64,000 nucleotides of DNA from Intestinimonas sp052065695 (GCF_052065695.1 NZ_JBQHTM010000001.1:1-64000), one strand, 5' to 3'; shown: positions 15,507 to 24,056, numbered from the stretch's first letter. A program made the numbers and translations. The notes: a model not told the origin generated them from the sequence alone.

Positions 15507-16407
15507 TGAGAATCCGCTCCTCTGCTTCTTCCTCGGTGAGCCCCAGGGTCATGAGCTTCAGGATTTGATCGCCGGCGATGCGCCCGATGGCGGCCTCATG
15601 GATGAGCTGGGCGTCGGGGTGCTCGGCGGCGATGGCGGGGATGGACTTGATCTTGGCCTGGCCCATGATGATGGAGTCGCACTGGACGTGGCCGAAGCAC
15701 TTGGCCTCGCCGGTCATGCGGGGGTAGAAGACCTGCTGGGACTGGTCCTGGGCCACGGAGCGGGAGATGACCCGGCCGGTGGCGTCCTCGCCGGCCAGGA
15801 CGATGTCCATCTCGGACTCAGCGGTCTGCTTGCCGTGGGTGAGGAGCTTTTCGGTGATGACGGCCTCGCCGCCGGCACCCACTACGATCTTGGTGTAGCG
15901 CTTGGTGGAGTCCACACCCCGGATCTGGGTGGTCTCCATGTTAATAGAGGCGCCCTCCTCCAGGTAGACGATGGTCTGAGGGTTGAAGATGCGCTCGCCG
16001 GTGCCCTCGCCCTCGCCATAGTGCTTCTCATAGTAGCGGACCTTGGAGTTCTTGCCTACGTAGAAGGTGTGGATGCCGTCGTGCTGTGTGGTGTCGCAGC
16101 CGGAGTTGTGGATGCCGCAGCCGGCGATGATGTCCACGTCGCAGTCCTCACCGATGAAGAAGTCGTTGTAGACGGTCTCGGTGAGGCCGGTCTCGGTGAG
16201 GACCACGGGAATGTGGACCGACTCCTTCTTAGTGCCGGGGGCGATGTGGATGTCGATGCCCGACTTGTCGGTCTTGGTATCGATGACAATGTGAGCGGTG
16301 TTGACGCGGCCGTCAGACTGTCCGTTCTTGCGGATATTGTAGGCTCCTACCGGGAGACCGTCCAGATCGGCGATCTCTTTGAGGAGCTTGGCTTCCAGTT
16401 TGTCCAT
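15490..16407 (-). CDS. sufB: SufB/SufD-type Fe-S cluster assembly scaffold
   Basis: 305 aa, much shorter than canonical SufB (about 465 aa), resembling the compact form found where SufC and one SufBD protein work without SufD. The beta-helix core is visible: VGAGGEAVITEKLLTHGKQTAESEMDIVLAGEDATGRVISRSVAQ, then CDSIIMGQAKIKSIPAIAAEHPDAQLIHEAAIGRI, the characteristic H-x-A/H-E region near the C-terminus. It follows sufC by 72 bp. No sufD, sufS or sufU is in the window. Confidence 0.88.
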   Translation of the reverse strand: MDKLEAKLLKEIADLDGLPVGAYNIRKNGQSDGRVNTAHIVIDTKTDKSGIDIHIAPGTKKESVHIPVVLTETGLTETVYNDFFIGEDCDVDIIAGCGIHNSGCDTTQHDGIHTFYVGKNSKVRYYEKHYGEGEGTGERIFNPQTIVYLEEGASINMETTQIRGVDSTKRYTKIVVGAGGEAVITEKLLTHGKQTAESEMDIVLAGEDATGRVISRSVAQDQSQQVFYPRMTGEAKCFGHVQCDSIIMGQAKIKSIPAIAAEHPDAQLIHEAAIGRIAGDQILKLMTLGLTEEEAEERILNGFLQ

Positions 16408-16479
16408 GGCTCAAATGCTTCCTTTCTCGGCCGCGGGGATGTGGTGTGGAGCGGCCGTCTGTGAAAACGGGGCGAACAT

Positions 16480-17211
16480 TCAGGCCCCGTGCATATAGCT
16501 GCAGCCCGACACGGTGTTGGCCAGGATCTTGGGAAAGATCTCATCCTTGGCGCCGTGCTGAGTGATGACGCCGTGGTCCACCATGACGATCTCGTCGGCC
16601 AGGTCGATGATGCGCTCCTGGTGGGAGATGACGATCAGGGTGGCCTTCTGCTCGTCGTGGAGCTGGCGGAAGGTGTCGGTGAGCCGGGCGAAGGACCACA
16701 GGTCGATGCCGGCCTCGGGCTCGTCAAAGATCATAAGGCCGGAGTTGCGGGCCAGGATGGTGGCGATCTCGATGCGCTTGACCTCGCCGCCGGAGAGGGA
16801 GGTGTCCACCTCGCGGTCGATATAGTCGGCGGCGCACAGGCCAACGCGAGTGAGGTACTGGCACTCCTCGTCGTGGGTGAGACCCTCCCGGCCGGAGGAG
16901 AGCTCCAGCAGGTCCCGGACCCTCAGGCCCTTGAAGCGGGGGGGCTGCTGAAAGCCGTAGCTGATGCCCTTCTGGGCCCGCTGGGTGATGTTGAGGGAAG
17001 TGATGTCCTCACCGTTCCACAGGATCTGCCCGCCGGTGGGGGTGACCAGGCCCATGATGGCCTTGGCCAGGGTGGTCTTGCCGCCGCCGTTGGGGCCGGT
17101 GATGACCACGAACTTGTGCTCGCCGATGGTGAGGGAGACATCGTTGAGGATGCCCAGCTCCTCGCCGGACTCGTCGGACACCTGATAAGATAAATGCCTG
17201 ATCTCCAGCAT
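16480..17211 (-). CDS. sufC: SufC-type ABC ATPase for Fe-S assembly
   Basis: 243 aa from the ATG at 17211 (AAAGGAG, 8-nt spacing). Walker A GPNGGGKTT, signature LSGGEVKR and Walker B LMIFDEPEAGID, with the SufC-specific GFQQPPRFKGLRV Q-loop region. Soluble ATPase partner of the SufB scaffold, not a transporter subunit. First gene of the sufC-sufB-thioesterase operon. Confidence 0.93.
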   Translation of the reverse strand: MLEIRHLSYQVSDESGEELGILNDVSLTIGEHKFVVITGPNGGGKTTLAKAIMGLVTPTGGQILWNGEDITSLNITQRAQKGISYGFQQPPRFKGLRVRDLLELSSGREGLTHDEECQYLTRVGLCAADYIDREVDTSLSGGEVKRIEIATILARNSGLMIFDEPEAGIDLWSFARLTDTFRQLHDEQKATLIVISHQERIIDLADEIVMVDHGVITQHGAKDEIFPKILANTVSGCSYMHGA

Positions 17212-17284
17212 GTGAAGGACTCCTTTGTGTTTCTCTGTAAACCGCCGGCGGCGGTTTTGGGGCACTTGCCGCCGATACGGCAGT

Positions 17285-17313
17285 ATTTTACCATAATTCC
17301 GATTGATTTACAA
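17285..17313 (-). promoter_or_regulatory. Promoter of the suf operon
   Basis: Minus-strand TTGTAA (17308-17313) and TAAAAT (17285-17290), 17-bp spacer, about 70 bp before sufC. Confidence 0.78.
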
Positions 17314-17405
17314 GTATTTCTTTTATTGACCTAAACTTCGAGGAAACGCCGTAGGGGCACAGGCATAGTATGGACCGAAAGACCGGAATTTAGGAGGCGT
17401 GATCC

Positions 17406-17975
17406 ATGGAAGAGATGCAGAAGCCCCAGGGCGGTGCGGCGCCGGAGGAGCGGGAGCTCTTTCGGCAGGTATGGCAGCGGGTGACCGAGAGCGGCGGGGG
17501 GGAGAGCCCCATCGAGGTGCTGCCGGCACAGGCACCGGAGCGGGCGCTGGCGGCGCCGGACGCGGGTGAGCGGATGGAGCGCCGGTGCGGGGAACTGCGG
17601 GCGGCGCTGGGGGAGGCTCTGGCGGGGGCGGCGGCCTACGAGGCCCTGGCCCGGCGGCTGGGGAACCGGCCGGCGGGACGGCAGCTCCGGGGTCTGGCGG
17701 CCTCCGCCCGGCGGAGGAGCAAACGGCTGGCGGTGGCCTGCTTCCTGCTGGACGGGGTGTGGTATCTGCCCCAGAACCCAGGCGGAGAGCACCGGGAGAG
17801 CACGGTGATGGGGGGGCTCCGGGAGCGGTATCTGGCCGAGCGGCGGGGCGAGGAGGGCTGCCGCTCCGCCGCCGCACGGGCGGAGGACGGCGACCTGGCC
17901 AACCTGTGGCTGGACCTGGCGGCAGAGAGCCGGGAGAGCGCCCAGACGGTCCGGCGTCTGCTGGAGGAGCTCTGA
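17406..17975 (+). CDS. Helical protein with ferritin-like character, unassigned
   Basis: 189 aa from ATG with GGAGG 8 nt upstream. Almost wholly helical, rich in Ala, Arg, Leu and Glu. The middle (AGAAAYEALARRLGNRPAGR and ASARRRSKRLAVACFLLDG) resembles ferritin-like/rubrerythrin-like four-helix bundles, and the spacing of helices suits one. The usual ExxH iron ligands are not evident, so iron binding is not supported. No signal peptide. It is followed by a membrane-protein gene on the same strand; a functional link is not shown. Confidence 0.6.
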   Translation: MEEMQKPQGGAAPEERELFRQVWQRVTESGGGESPIEVLPAQAPERALAAPDAGERMERRCGELRAALGEALAGAAAYEALARRLGNRPAGRQLRGLAASARRRSKRLAVACFLLDGVWYLPQNPGGEHRESTVMGGLRERYLAERRGEEGCRSAAARAEDGDLANLWLDLAAESRESAQTVRRLLEEL

Positions 17976-18050
17976 GGGTGGAAAGCCGTTGCCCCGGTCC
18001 CTTTGCCGTGATAGAATGGAGGCACAAAAGAGGGAGAGGGGCGAGAAAAC

Positions 18051-18734
18051 ATGCGGGCAATGTGGAAGGAGCCCTCCCGGATGGGAGATGCGTGTCTGCT
18101 CCTGCTGATATTTGAGGTCATCGGGTATTTGTATACATGGGACACCAAGACGCCGCCCCAGCGGACGGGGGGCGTGTGCCTGATCGCCGTGCTGCTGCTC
18201 CTCTTCGTGGTGGCCTGCCTGGCCGCCCGGCAGTGCCGAAGGTGGAAGGGAATCGTCGCCGCAGGGTGTGCGGCGGCGCTAGTCATTTTCCTGGGCTTCG
18301 ACTTCCGCACCCTGCGGGTGGAGCAGCTGCCCGGCTGGGACCCGGCGGCGTCGGTTTACGGCGTCTCCCTCTGGGTGGAGGGGGAGAACGGCATCACGGA
18401 CCTCCGGTGGGACCCCGACGGTGACTGGCAGGTGAAGGAGGAGGGGGAACCCGTCACGGTTTATGATGGCGGGGCGGAGGACTTTTTGGAAAAGCTGAGC
18501 GCCGTGGAGCTGCGGAACTACTGGTGGTTCGACGGGAAGCCGGCGGAGGACATCACCACTCTCCATGTAAGCTTCTCTGACGGACGGGATGTGGATTTCT
18601 ACCTGAGTCGGAACAGCTGGAGCATCTCCACGCCAGACGGGGACTGGCTGCGGGGGCAGTGGTATGTGGACCGGCCCTTCGCCGACCTGCTGGACGAACC
18701 GCTTCGGGCAGTTATCGACGAAAAAACGGTCTGA
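18051..18734 (+). CDS. Membrane protein of unknown function
   Basis: 227 aa. Three membrane segments at about residues 13-29, 41-58 and 66-82, then a soluble domain of about 140 aa with many Trp, Asp and Gly residues (VYGVSLWVEGENGITDLRWDPDGDWQVKEEG), probably beta-rich and extracytoplasmic. No known motif. A GGAGAGGGGCGAG ribosome site precedes the ATG. Confidence 0.6.
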   Translation: MRAMWKEPSRMGDACLLLLIFEVIGYLYTWDTKTPPQRTGGVCLIAVLLLLFVVACLAARQCRRWKGIVAAGCAAALVIFLGFDFRTLRVEQLPGWDPAASVYGVSLWVEGENGITDLRWDPDGDWQVKEEGEPVTVYDGGAEDFLEKLSAVELRNYWWFDGKPAEDITTLHVSFSDGRDVDFYLSRNSWSISTPDGDWLRGQWYVDRPFADLLDEPLRAVIDEKTV

Positions 18735-18847
18735 CGGAACAGGAGAAAGAAGTGCCTAACTGTAAAACGTACATTTTCTGCTGTCTGATCTGGTACAAGA
18801 GGGAAACGGATCGACACAGATGGACCCGTGCCGATCTACCGGAGGAA

Positions 18848-18896
18848 TAAAAAGCGCCGCAGACCATGCCCAGTGTGGCATGGTCTGCGGCGCTTG
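18848..18896 (-). terminator. Terminator of the rubrerythrin gene
   Basis: A 19-bp perfect stem (18852-18870 / 18877-18895), GCGCCGCAGACCATG paired with its complement, followed on the minus strand by TTTTTATTCC. Confidence 0.88.
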
Positions 18897-18916
18897 TACG
18901 CGGCGGCGGAGGAAAC

Positions 18917-19492
18917 TCAGCCGTCCACCTTTTTCTGAATGGTGGTGTTTTCAAAGGAGCCGATGGCCTCACAGACGGGGCACACGTCGGGGCGCTCCTC
19001 AAAGGTAGCGCCGCAGAACATGCAGCGGTAACCGGCCACGGTGACCATCTTGGTGGGTGCTGGAGCGGCAGGGGCAGCAGGGGCGGTGGTTTTGGAGCCG
19101 GAGGCGCTCAGCTTGGCCAGAGCGGCGAGGAAGCGGAACTCGTGGTCTTTTTCGATCTTGGAAATCTGATCAAAGAGGGTGCCGATGGCCTCAAAGCCCT
19201 CCTCCCGGGCGGTGTCAGCAAAGGAGGGGTACATGCTGCTCCACTCACCGTATTCGCCCTGGATGGCCTCCTGGAGATTGGCGGCGCTGGAGCCAACTCC
19301 CTTGAGTTTCTGGTAGAGGAGCTTGCCGTGGATGCCCTCGTTCTGAGCCATCTGCTCAAAGAGCTCCCCCACCTCCGGGTGGCCCTCCTGCCGGGCCTTG
19401 TCGGCAAAGAAGAGATACTTGTTCCGGGCCATGGACTCGCCGCTGAAGGCGGCCATCAGATTTTGTTCGGTACGAGATCCTTTCAGTTCCAT
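18917..19492 (-). CDS. rbr: Rubrerythrin
   Basis: Non-heme diiron peroxidase that reduces hydrogen peroxide in anaerobes. 191 aa from the ATG at 19492 (GGAGG at 7 nt). A ferritin-like diiron domain (about residues 1-135, with FSGESMARNKY and the second-helix glutamates) is joined by an Ala/Pro linker to a C-terminal rubredoxin-like domain with YRCMFCG and CPVCEA, the Fe(Cys)4 site. Own promoter with an inverted repeat at the start site that resembles a Fur/PerR operator. Confidence 0.93.
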   Translation of the reverse strand: MELKGSRTEQNLMAAFSGESMARNKYLFFADKARQEGHPEVGELFEQMAQNEGIHGKLLYQKLKGVGSSAANLQEAIQGEYGEWSSMYPSFADTAREEGFEAIGTLFDQISKIEKDHEFRFLAALAKLSASGSKTTAPAAPAAPAPTKMVTVAGYRCMFCGATFEERPDVCPVCEAIGSFENTTIQKKVDG

Positions 19493-19513
19493 ATGTAAGC
19501 CTCCATTTATTAA

Positions 19514-19534
19514 CAATAATAAGAATCGTTATTG
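19514..19534. promoter_or_regulatory. Candidate Fur/PerR-type operator at the rubrerythrin start site
   Basis: CAATAA...TTATTG inverted repeat in an AT-rich 21-bp stretch just downstream of the -10 box. The position suits repression and the composition resembles PerR/Fur boxes, but it is not an exact consensus match. Confidence 0.45.
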
Positions 19535-19536
19535 CT

Positions 19537-19565
19537 ATGATAGTACAAGTTTTTGAAATAGTCAA
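19537..19565 (-). promoter_or_regulatory. Rubrerythrin promoter
   Basis: Minus-strand TTGACT (19560-19565) and TATCAT (19537-19542), 17-bp spacer. Confidence 0.8.
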
Positions 19566-19624
19566 TAGGGAGAAGAAAAATTTGTAACCGCGGCAGGACA
19601 AGGGAAATGGTGAGAGGGTGGCTA

Positions 19625-19653
19625 TTGTGAAAAAACCGGCGCTGTGGTATAAT
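19625..19653 (+). promoter_or_regulatory. ychF promoter
   Basis: TTGTGA (19625-19630) and a perfect TATAAT (19648-19653) with a 17-bp spacer. Confidence 0.85.
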
Positions 19654-19731
19654 ATATCACGCTTTTTTGGGCGGAAGGGTGCTTCCGCCATGACGAGGAA
19701 GATCATCCAGGATGAGGAGATGCAAAGATAG

Positions 19732-20826
19732 ATGAAATTAGGTATTGTCGGCCTTCCTAACGTGGGCAAGTCCACCCTGTTCAACGCCATCACCAACGCC
19801 GGCGCCGAGAGCGCCAACTACCCCTTCTGCACCATCGACCCCAACGTGGGCATGGTGGCCGTGCCGGACAGCCGTCTGGACTGGCTCTCCGAGCTCTACC
19901 ACCCCAAGAAGACCACCCCCGCCGTCATCGAGTTTGTGGACATCGCAGGACTGGTGAAGGGCGCCTCCAAGGGCGAGGGCCTGGGCAACAAGTTCCTGTC
20001 CAACATACGGGCCACCGATGCCATCGTCCACGTGGTCCGCTGCTTTGACGACCCCAACGTCATTCACGTGGAGGGTTCCACCGATCCCCTCCGTGACATC
20101 GAGATCATCGACATCGAGCTCATCATGGCCGACATGGAGATGGTCCAGCGGCGCATGGACAAGTGTGCCAAGATGGGCAAGACCGGTGACAAGAAGGCTG
20201 CCCACGAGGCTCAGGTGCTCCAGGGGCTCATGGACTGGCTCAACGAGGGCAAGTCGGCCCGCTCCTACCAGTGTGATGAGGACGACGCCGCTCTCATCGC
20301 CCAGTCGGAGCTGCTCTCCCTGAAGCCGGTGATCTATGCCGCCAACCTGGACGAGGCGGGCTTCTCCGACTATGAGAACGTGGACTACTACCAGCAGGTG
20401 GCCAAGGTGGCCGCCGACGAGGGCGCCCAGGTGATCCCGGTGTGTGCCCAGCTGGAAGCTGAGATCGCCCAGCTGGAGCCGGACGAAAAGGCCATGTTCC
20501 TGGAGGACCTGGGCATCGCCGAGTCCGGCCTGGACCGGCTCATCAAGGCCAGCTACGCCCTGCTGGGCCTCATCTCTTACCTGACCTCCGGCGAGGACGA
20601 GTGCCGGGCCTGGACCATCAGGAAGGGCACCAAGGCCCCCCAGGCTGCCGGCAAGATCCACTCCGACTTCGAGCGGGGCTTCATCCGTGCCGAGGTGGTT
20701 TCCTTCGAGGACCTGAAGGCCAACGGCTCCATGAACGCCGCCAAGGAAAAGGGCTTGGTGCGGTCCGAGGGCAAGGAGTACGTGGTTCAGGACGGCGATA
20801 TCATCCTGTTCCGGTTCAACGTGTAA
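19732..20826 (+). CDS. ychF: Redox-regulated ATPase YchF (Obg family)
   Basis: 364 aa, the family's normal size. TRAFAC-class nucleotide hydrolase that in this subfamily prefers ATP and associates with ribosomes. G1 GLPNVGKST at residues 6-14 and DIAGLVKGASKGEGLGNKFL (G3 region) are present. The C-terminal TGS-like domain contains AWTIRKGTKAPQAAGKIHSDFERGFIRAE, the YchF hallmark. Monocistronic, flanked by its own promoter and terminator. Confidence 0.96.
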   Translation: MKLGIVGLPNVGKSTLFNAITNAGAESANYPFCTIDPNVGMVAVPDSRLDWLSELYHPKKTTPAVIEFVDIAGLVKGASKGEGLGNKFLSNIRATDAIVHVVRCFDDPNVIHVEGSTDPLRDIEIIDIELIMADMEMVQRRMDKCAKMGKTGDKKAAHEAQVLQGLMDWLNEGKSARSYQCDEDDAALIAQSELLSLKPVIYAANLDEAGFSDYENVDYYQQVAKVAADEGAQVIPVCAQLEAEIAQLEPDEKAMFLEDLGIAESGLDRLIKASYALLGLISYLTSGEDECRAWTIRKGTKAPQAAGKIHSDFERGFIRAEVVSFEDLKANGSMNAAKEKGLVRSEGKEYVVQDGDIILFRFNV

Positions 20827-20843
20827 TCAGCAGAGAAAAATGG

Positions 20844-20887
20844 AATCCGCCCACGCCGCGGTCGAGCGGCGTGGGCGGATTTTTCAT
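20844..20887 (+). terminator. ychF terminator
   Basis: AATCCGCCCACGCCGC (20844-20859) pairs with GCGGCGTGGGCGGATT (20866-20881), followed by TTTCATTTTG. Confidence 0.92.
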
Positions 20888-20955
20888 TTTGTATCCTTAG
20901 CGGGCAGCTGCGCCGGTTGGGCAGGGCGTGCAGAGCGCTGTCCAAGTTCTTTTTG

Positions 20956-20981
20956 GCCCTTTTTCTTACAAGAAAAAGGGC
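20956..20981. repeat. Palindrome abutting the radical SAM stop codon
   Basis: GCCCTTTTTCTT (20956-20967) and AAGAAAAAGGGC (20970-20981), 2-nt loop. Its end overlaps the TAG stop of the gene at 20981. There is no T-run after the stem, and the composition resembles the aroQ palindrome, suggesting a dispersed element rather than a terminator. Confidence 0.6.
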
Positions 20982-21598
20982 TAATCGGGGATGTAGGCGC
21001 GGACACGGAGATGGGCGCCCAGGCTCTCGCAGAGGGCACGGCACTGATCGATCTCATCCGGGGTCTTGTCCTTGTCCACCACGGTCATCATCACCGTGGG
21101 CACATACTTTGCCGCCTCCCGGGTGAAATCCAGCATGGACTTCCAGGCCAGAATGCCATCCCGGGGCTGGGTGACGGCCAGGTACTCCTCCGGAGTGGAC
21201 CCGTTGAGGGAGATGGAGAGCACGTCAATGCGCCCTTTGAGGTCGGGACATACGTCCCGGCCGTGGAGGAGGTTGGCATGTCCGTTGGTGTTGATGCGCA
21301 CCGGCGGCAGGCCGGGCACCGTCCGCTTGAGCTCGTCCACCAGCCACAGGATGTCGTCGATGCGGTAGGTAGGCTCCCCAAAGCCGCAGAAGACCAGCTC
21401 CCGGTAGCTGGGCAGGTCCCGGTCCAGCAGGTCCCGGAGAGCCTCCTCGCGGGTAGGCTCGTGGTCCAGCCACAGGTCGTCGGCGTAGATGGAACCCTTG
21501 TGGCCGTTGTGCCGCAGGCAGAAGACGCAGGAGCAGTCACAGCGGTTGGTCAGGTTGACGTATAGGGCATTTTCATACTCGTAGGTGATGGTCTCCAT
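20981..21598 (-). CDS. TatD-linked radical SAM protein
   Basis: 205 aa. The radical SAM cluster motif is CDCSCVFC (CX3CX2C at residues 19-26), with FCGFGEPTYR, RINTNGHANLL and LSISLNGSTPEEY as the following strands. It matches the short radical SAM family habitually encoded beside tatD; the reaction is unknown. It lies 12 bp after the TatD gene on the same strand, as expected. The C-terminus ends at a palindromic repeat, but the protein looks full length. Confidence 0.9.
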   Translation of the reverse strand: METITYEYENALYVNLTNRCDCSCVFCLRHNGHKGSIYADDLWLDHEPTREEALRDLLDRDLPSYRELVFCGFGEPTYRIDDILWLVDELKRTVPGLPPVRINTNGHANLLHGRDVCPDLKGRIDVLSISLNGSTPEEYLAVTQPRDGILAWKSMLDFTREAAKYVPTVMMTVVDKDKTPDEIDQCRALCESLGAHLRVRAYIPD

Positions 21599-21610
21599 AT
21601 CGCTCCCTCC

Positions 21611-22378
21611 TCAGGTAATATCGAAAAACCGTTTTCCATTGTCCAGAGTGATGGCAAGGACCTCCTCCACTGTGAGGCCCTTGAGCTGGGCGATGGTGGC
21701 GGCAGTGATGGGAATGAGGCTGGAGTCACAGCGCTCCCCCCGGTGGGGGACCGGCGCCATGTAGGGTGCATCGGTCTCCAGCATGATGCGGTCCATGGGG
21801 GCGCAGCGGATGACCTCCGGCGCCCGGCGGGCGTTGGCAAAGGTGATATTGCCGGTGAAGGAGAGCATCCAGCCCCGGTCCAGTACCACTTTGGCATCCT
21901 CGGCGCTGAGGGCGCAGCAGTGAAAGACACCCCGGGCGTTGGGATGGGCCCTGACGATATCCAGACAGTCCTTGTGGGCGTCCCGGTCGTGGACGATGAC
22001 GGGCAGGTCCAGCTCCTCGGCCAGGGAGAGCTGGGCATCGAAAAAGTCCCGGGAGAAGGTCCGGTCCTCCGGGCTTTTGACCCAGTAGTAGTCCAGCCCC
22101 ACCTCGCCGATGGCCTTCACCTTTGGGTGTCCGGCCAGGTCCCGAATGGCGTCCAGGTCGGTAAGGGCGGCCCCCTCCAGGTTCTCCGGGTGGAAGCCCA
22201 CGGCGGCATAGATGTAGTCGTATTTCTCCGCCAGGTCCACACACTGCCTGGAGCTCTCCAGGTCGCAGCCGGGGCAGACCACCAGGGCCACCCCCTTGCC
22301 CGGCAGAGCGGAGAGCAGGGCGTCCCGGTCGGCGTCAAAGGCGTCGTCATAGTAGTGGGCGTGGGTGTCAAAGATCAT
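21611..22378 (-). CDS. tatD: TatD-family metal-dependent DNase
   Basis: 255 aa amidohydrolase-fold nuclease. Metal ligands are visible in FDTHAHYYD (residues 3-11), GEVGLDYYW, VIVHDRDAHKD, FHCCALSAEDAK and MLETDAPYMAPVPHRG. TatD proteins are 3'-5' exonucleases active on damaged DNA. Two-gene operon with the radical SAM protein. Confidence 0.94.
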   Translation of the reverse strand: MIFDTHAHYYDDAFDADRDALLSALPGKGVALVVCPGCDLESSRQCVDLAEKYDYIYAAVGFHPENLEGAALTDLDAIRDLAGHPKVKAIGEVGLDYYWVKSPEDRTFSRDFFDAQLSLAEELDLPVIVHDRDAHKDCLDIVRAHPNARGVFHCCALSAEDAKVVLDRGWMLSFTGNITFANARRAPEVIRCAPMDRIMLETDAPYMAPVPHRGERCDSSLIPITAATIAQLKGLTVEEVLAITLDNGKRFFDIT

Positions 22379-22412
22379 GGTTCGGTCCTCGCTTTTTCAT
22401 TTTATCACCTTA

Positions 22413-22441
22413 ATCTTACCCGTTTTGCTTCTTTTTTTCAA
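22413..22441 (-). promoter_or_regulatory. Promoter of the tatD operon
   Basis: Minus-strand TTGAAA (22436-22441) and TAAGAT (22413-22418), 17-bp spacer. Confidence 0.78.
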
Positions 22442-22455
22442 GTGCGCTTTAATGC

Positions 22456-22486
22456 AAAAAAGCGGACGCCGGAGGCGTCCGCTTTT
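22456..22486 (-). terminator. Terminator of the amino-acid ABC operon
   Basis: AAAAGCGGACGCC/GGCGTCCGCTTTT hairpin with six T on the minus strand, just after the ATPase gene. Confidence 0.9.
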
Positions 22487-22493
22487 CGTGTAT

Positions 22494-23216
22494 TTAGAGG
22501 ACCTTGGACAAAAACTCGATGGTCCGGGGCTCCTTGGGGTTGGCAAAGAAGGCGTGGGGCTCGTTCTGCTCCAGGATGTGGCCGCCGTCCATGAAGAGGA
22601 CTCGGCTGCCCACCTCCCGGGCAAAGCCCATCTCGTGGGTGACCACCACCATGGTCATACCCTCGTCGGCCAGCTGCTTCATGACGTCCAGCACCTCGCC
22701 CACCATCTCGGGGTCCAGGGCGGAGGTGGGCTCGTCAAAGAGCATGACCTTGGGCTTCATGGCCAGGGCCCGGACGATGGCGATGCGCTGCTTCTGGCCG
22801 CCGGAGAGCTGAGCGGGGTAGGCGTCCGCCTTCTCCTCCAGGCCCACCCGCTTGAGAAGGGCGGTGGCGGTGTCGTCGGCCTCGGCCTGGCCCATGAGCT
22901 TGGTGCGCACCGGCGCCAGGGTGATGTTTTTCCGGATGGTCATGTTGGGGAAGAGATTGAAGTGCTGAAAGACCATACCCATCTGACGGCGGACGGCGTC
23001 AATATCCACCTTGGGATCGGTGATCTCGGTGCCGTCAAAGGTGATGGTGCCCTTGGTGGGCTCCTCCAGCAGGTTGAGGCAGCGCAGGAAGGTGGACTTG
23101 CCGGAGCCGGAGGGCCCGATGATGACTACCTTCTCCCCCTCCTGGATGCTCTCGCTGATGTCGTCCAGGACCAGGTGGTTGCCGAAGGATTTGCTCAGGT
23201 GTTTAACGTCGATCAC
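22494..23216 (-). CDS. Polar amino-acid ABC transporter ATPase
   Basis: 240 aa, GlnQ/HisP type. Walker A GPSGSGKST, signature LSGGQKQR, Walker B VMLFDEPTSALD and the H-loop VVVTHEMGFA. Starts MIDVKHLSKSFG. It overlaps the permease gene by 14 bp. The substrate is set by the binding protein at 24057 and cannot be named from sequence. Confidence 0.94.
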   Translation of the reverse strand: MIDVKHLSKSFGNHLVLDDISESIQEGEKVVIIGPSGSGKSTFLRCLNLLEEPTKGTITFDGTEITDPKVDIDAVRRQMGMVFQHFNLFPNMTIRKNITLAPVRTKLMGQAEADDTATALLKRVGLEEKADAYPAQLSGGQKQRIAIVRALAMKPKVMLFDEPTSALDPEMVGEVLDVMKQLADEGMTMVVVTHEMGFAREVGSRVLFMDGGHILEQNEPHAFFANPKEPRTIEFLSKVL

Positions 23217-23964
23217 TTTGGCGCAGCCTCCTTTCCAGCTTGCTCTGGAGCCAGGTGAAGATCAGGACCATGATAAGGTACATGACAGCGGTGATGAGGT
23301 AGGGGTACATGGTCTCATAGGTCCGGGTGATGATGGCCTGGGCAAAGTAGACGATCTCCTTGCCGCCGACGACGCTGATGAGAGAGGTGTCCTTGAGCAG
23401 GGTAATGAACTCGTTCCCAAGGGATGGGAGGATGGCCTTGAAGGCCTGCGGAATAACGATGAAGCGCATGGTGTCCATGTAGCCCAGGCCCAGGGAGCGA
23501 CCAGCCTCCATCTGGCCGGGGTCCAGGGACATGAGACCGCCCCGGATGATCTCGGCCACATAGGCCCCCGAGTTGATGCCCAGGGATAGGGCGCCGATCA
23601 TGGTCTTGTTCCGGTTGCTGGCGAAGATGACCAGACCCATGATCAGCAGCTGCACCATCATGGGGGTGCCACGGATCACGGTGACATAGATCTTGCAGAC
23701 CAGGTTCACCAATCCCAGCAGGGGGTTGTGGACGCCCAGGCGCTGCTGGTCGTGGGCCGTGCGGATCATGGCCACCACCACGCCCAGCACCACGCCGATC
23801 AGCAGGGCGATCACCGTCACCTGGATGGTGGTGCCCAGACCCTTGAAGTACTGCTGCCAGCGGTCGGCCTCGAACCAGGCCTTATAGAACTTCATGTAGG
23901 CATCCTGCCAAAAGTTCGGGTCCTCCAGGCCATTGAAGGTCTCATACAGCTGCGTGAAGCCCAT
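23203..23964 (-). CDS. Polar amino-acid ABC transporter permease (HisM type)
   Basis: 253 aa. Several transmembrane helices and the EAA loop: SGAYVAEIIRGGLMSLDPGQMEAGRSLGLGYMDTMRFIVIPQA. A somewhat long N-terminal region (about 50 residues) precedes the first helix. Between the binding protein and the ATPase in the operon; one permease implies a homodimeric channel. Confidence 0.93.
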   Translation of the reverse strand: MGFTQLYETFNGLEDPNFWQDAYMKFYKAWFEADRWQQYFKGLGTTIQVTVIALLIGVVLGVVVAMIRTAHDQQRLGVHNPLLGLVNLVCKIYVTVIRGTPMMVQLLIMGLVIFASNRNKTMIGALSLGINSGAYVAEIIRGGLMSLDPGQMEAGRSLGLGYMDTMRFIVIPQAFKAILPSLGNEFITLLKDTSLISVVGGKEIVYFAQAIITRTYETMYPYLITAVMYLIMVLIFTWLQSKLERRLRQSDRR

Positions 23965-24002
23965 GGCTCGCTCCTCTCTCTTACTCTCTGAATGAACAGG
24001 CC

Positions 24003-24031
24003 AAAAGGAGCGGCCGGAGGGCCGCTCCTTT
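24003..24031 (-). terminator. Intra-operon hairpin after the binding-protein gene
   Basis: AAAGGAGCGGCC/GGCCGCTCCTTT stem with a short T-run on the minus strand, between the binding protein and permease genes. Such hairpins commonly raise the relative amount of binding protein by partial termination or mRNA protection. Confidence 0.65.
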
Positions 24032-24056
24032 CAGCGGAAATGTTGTACGCCTGCGA

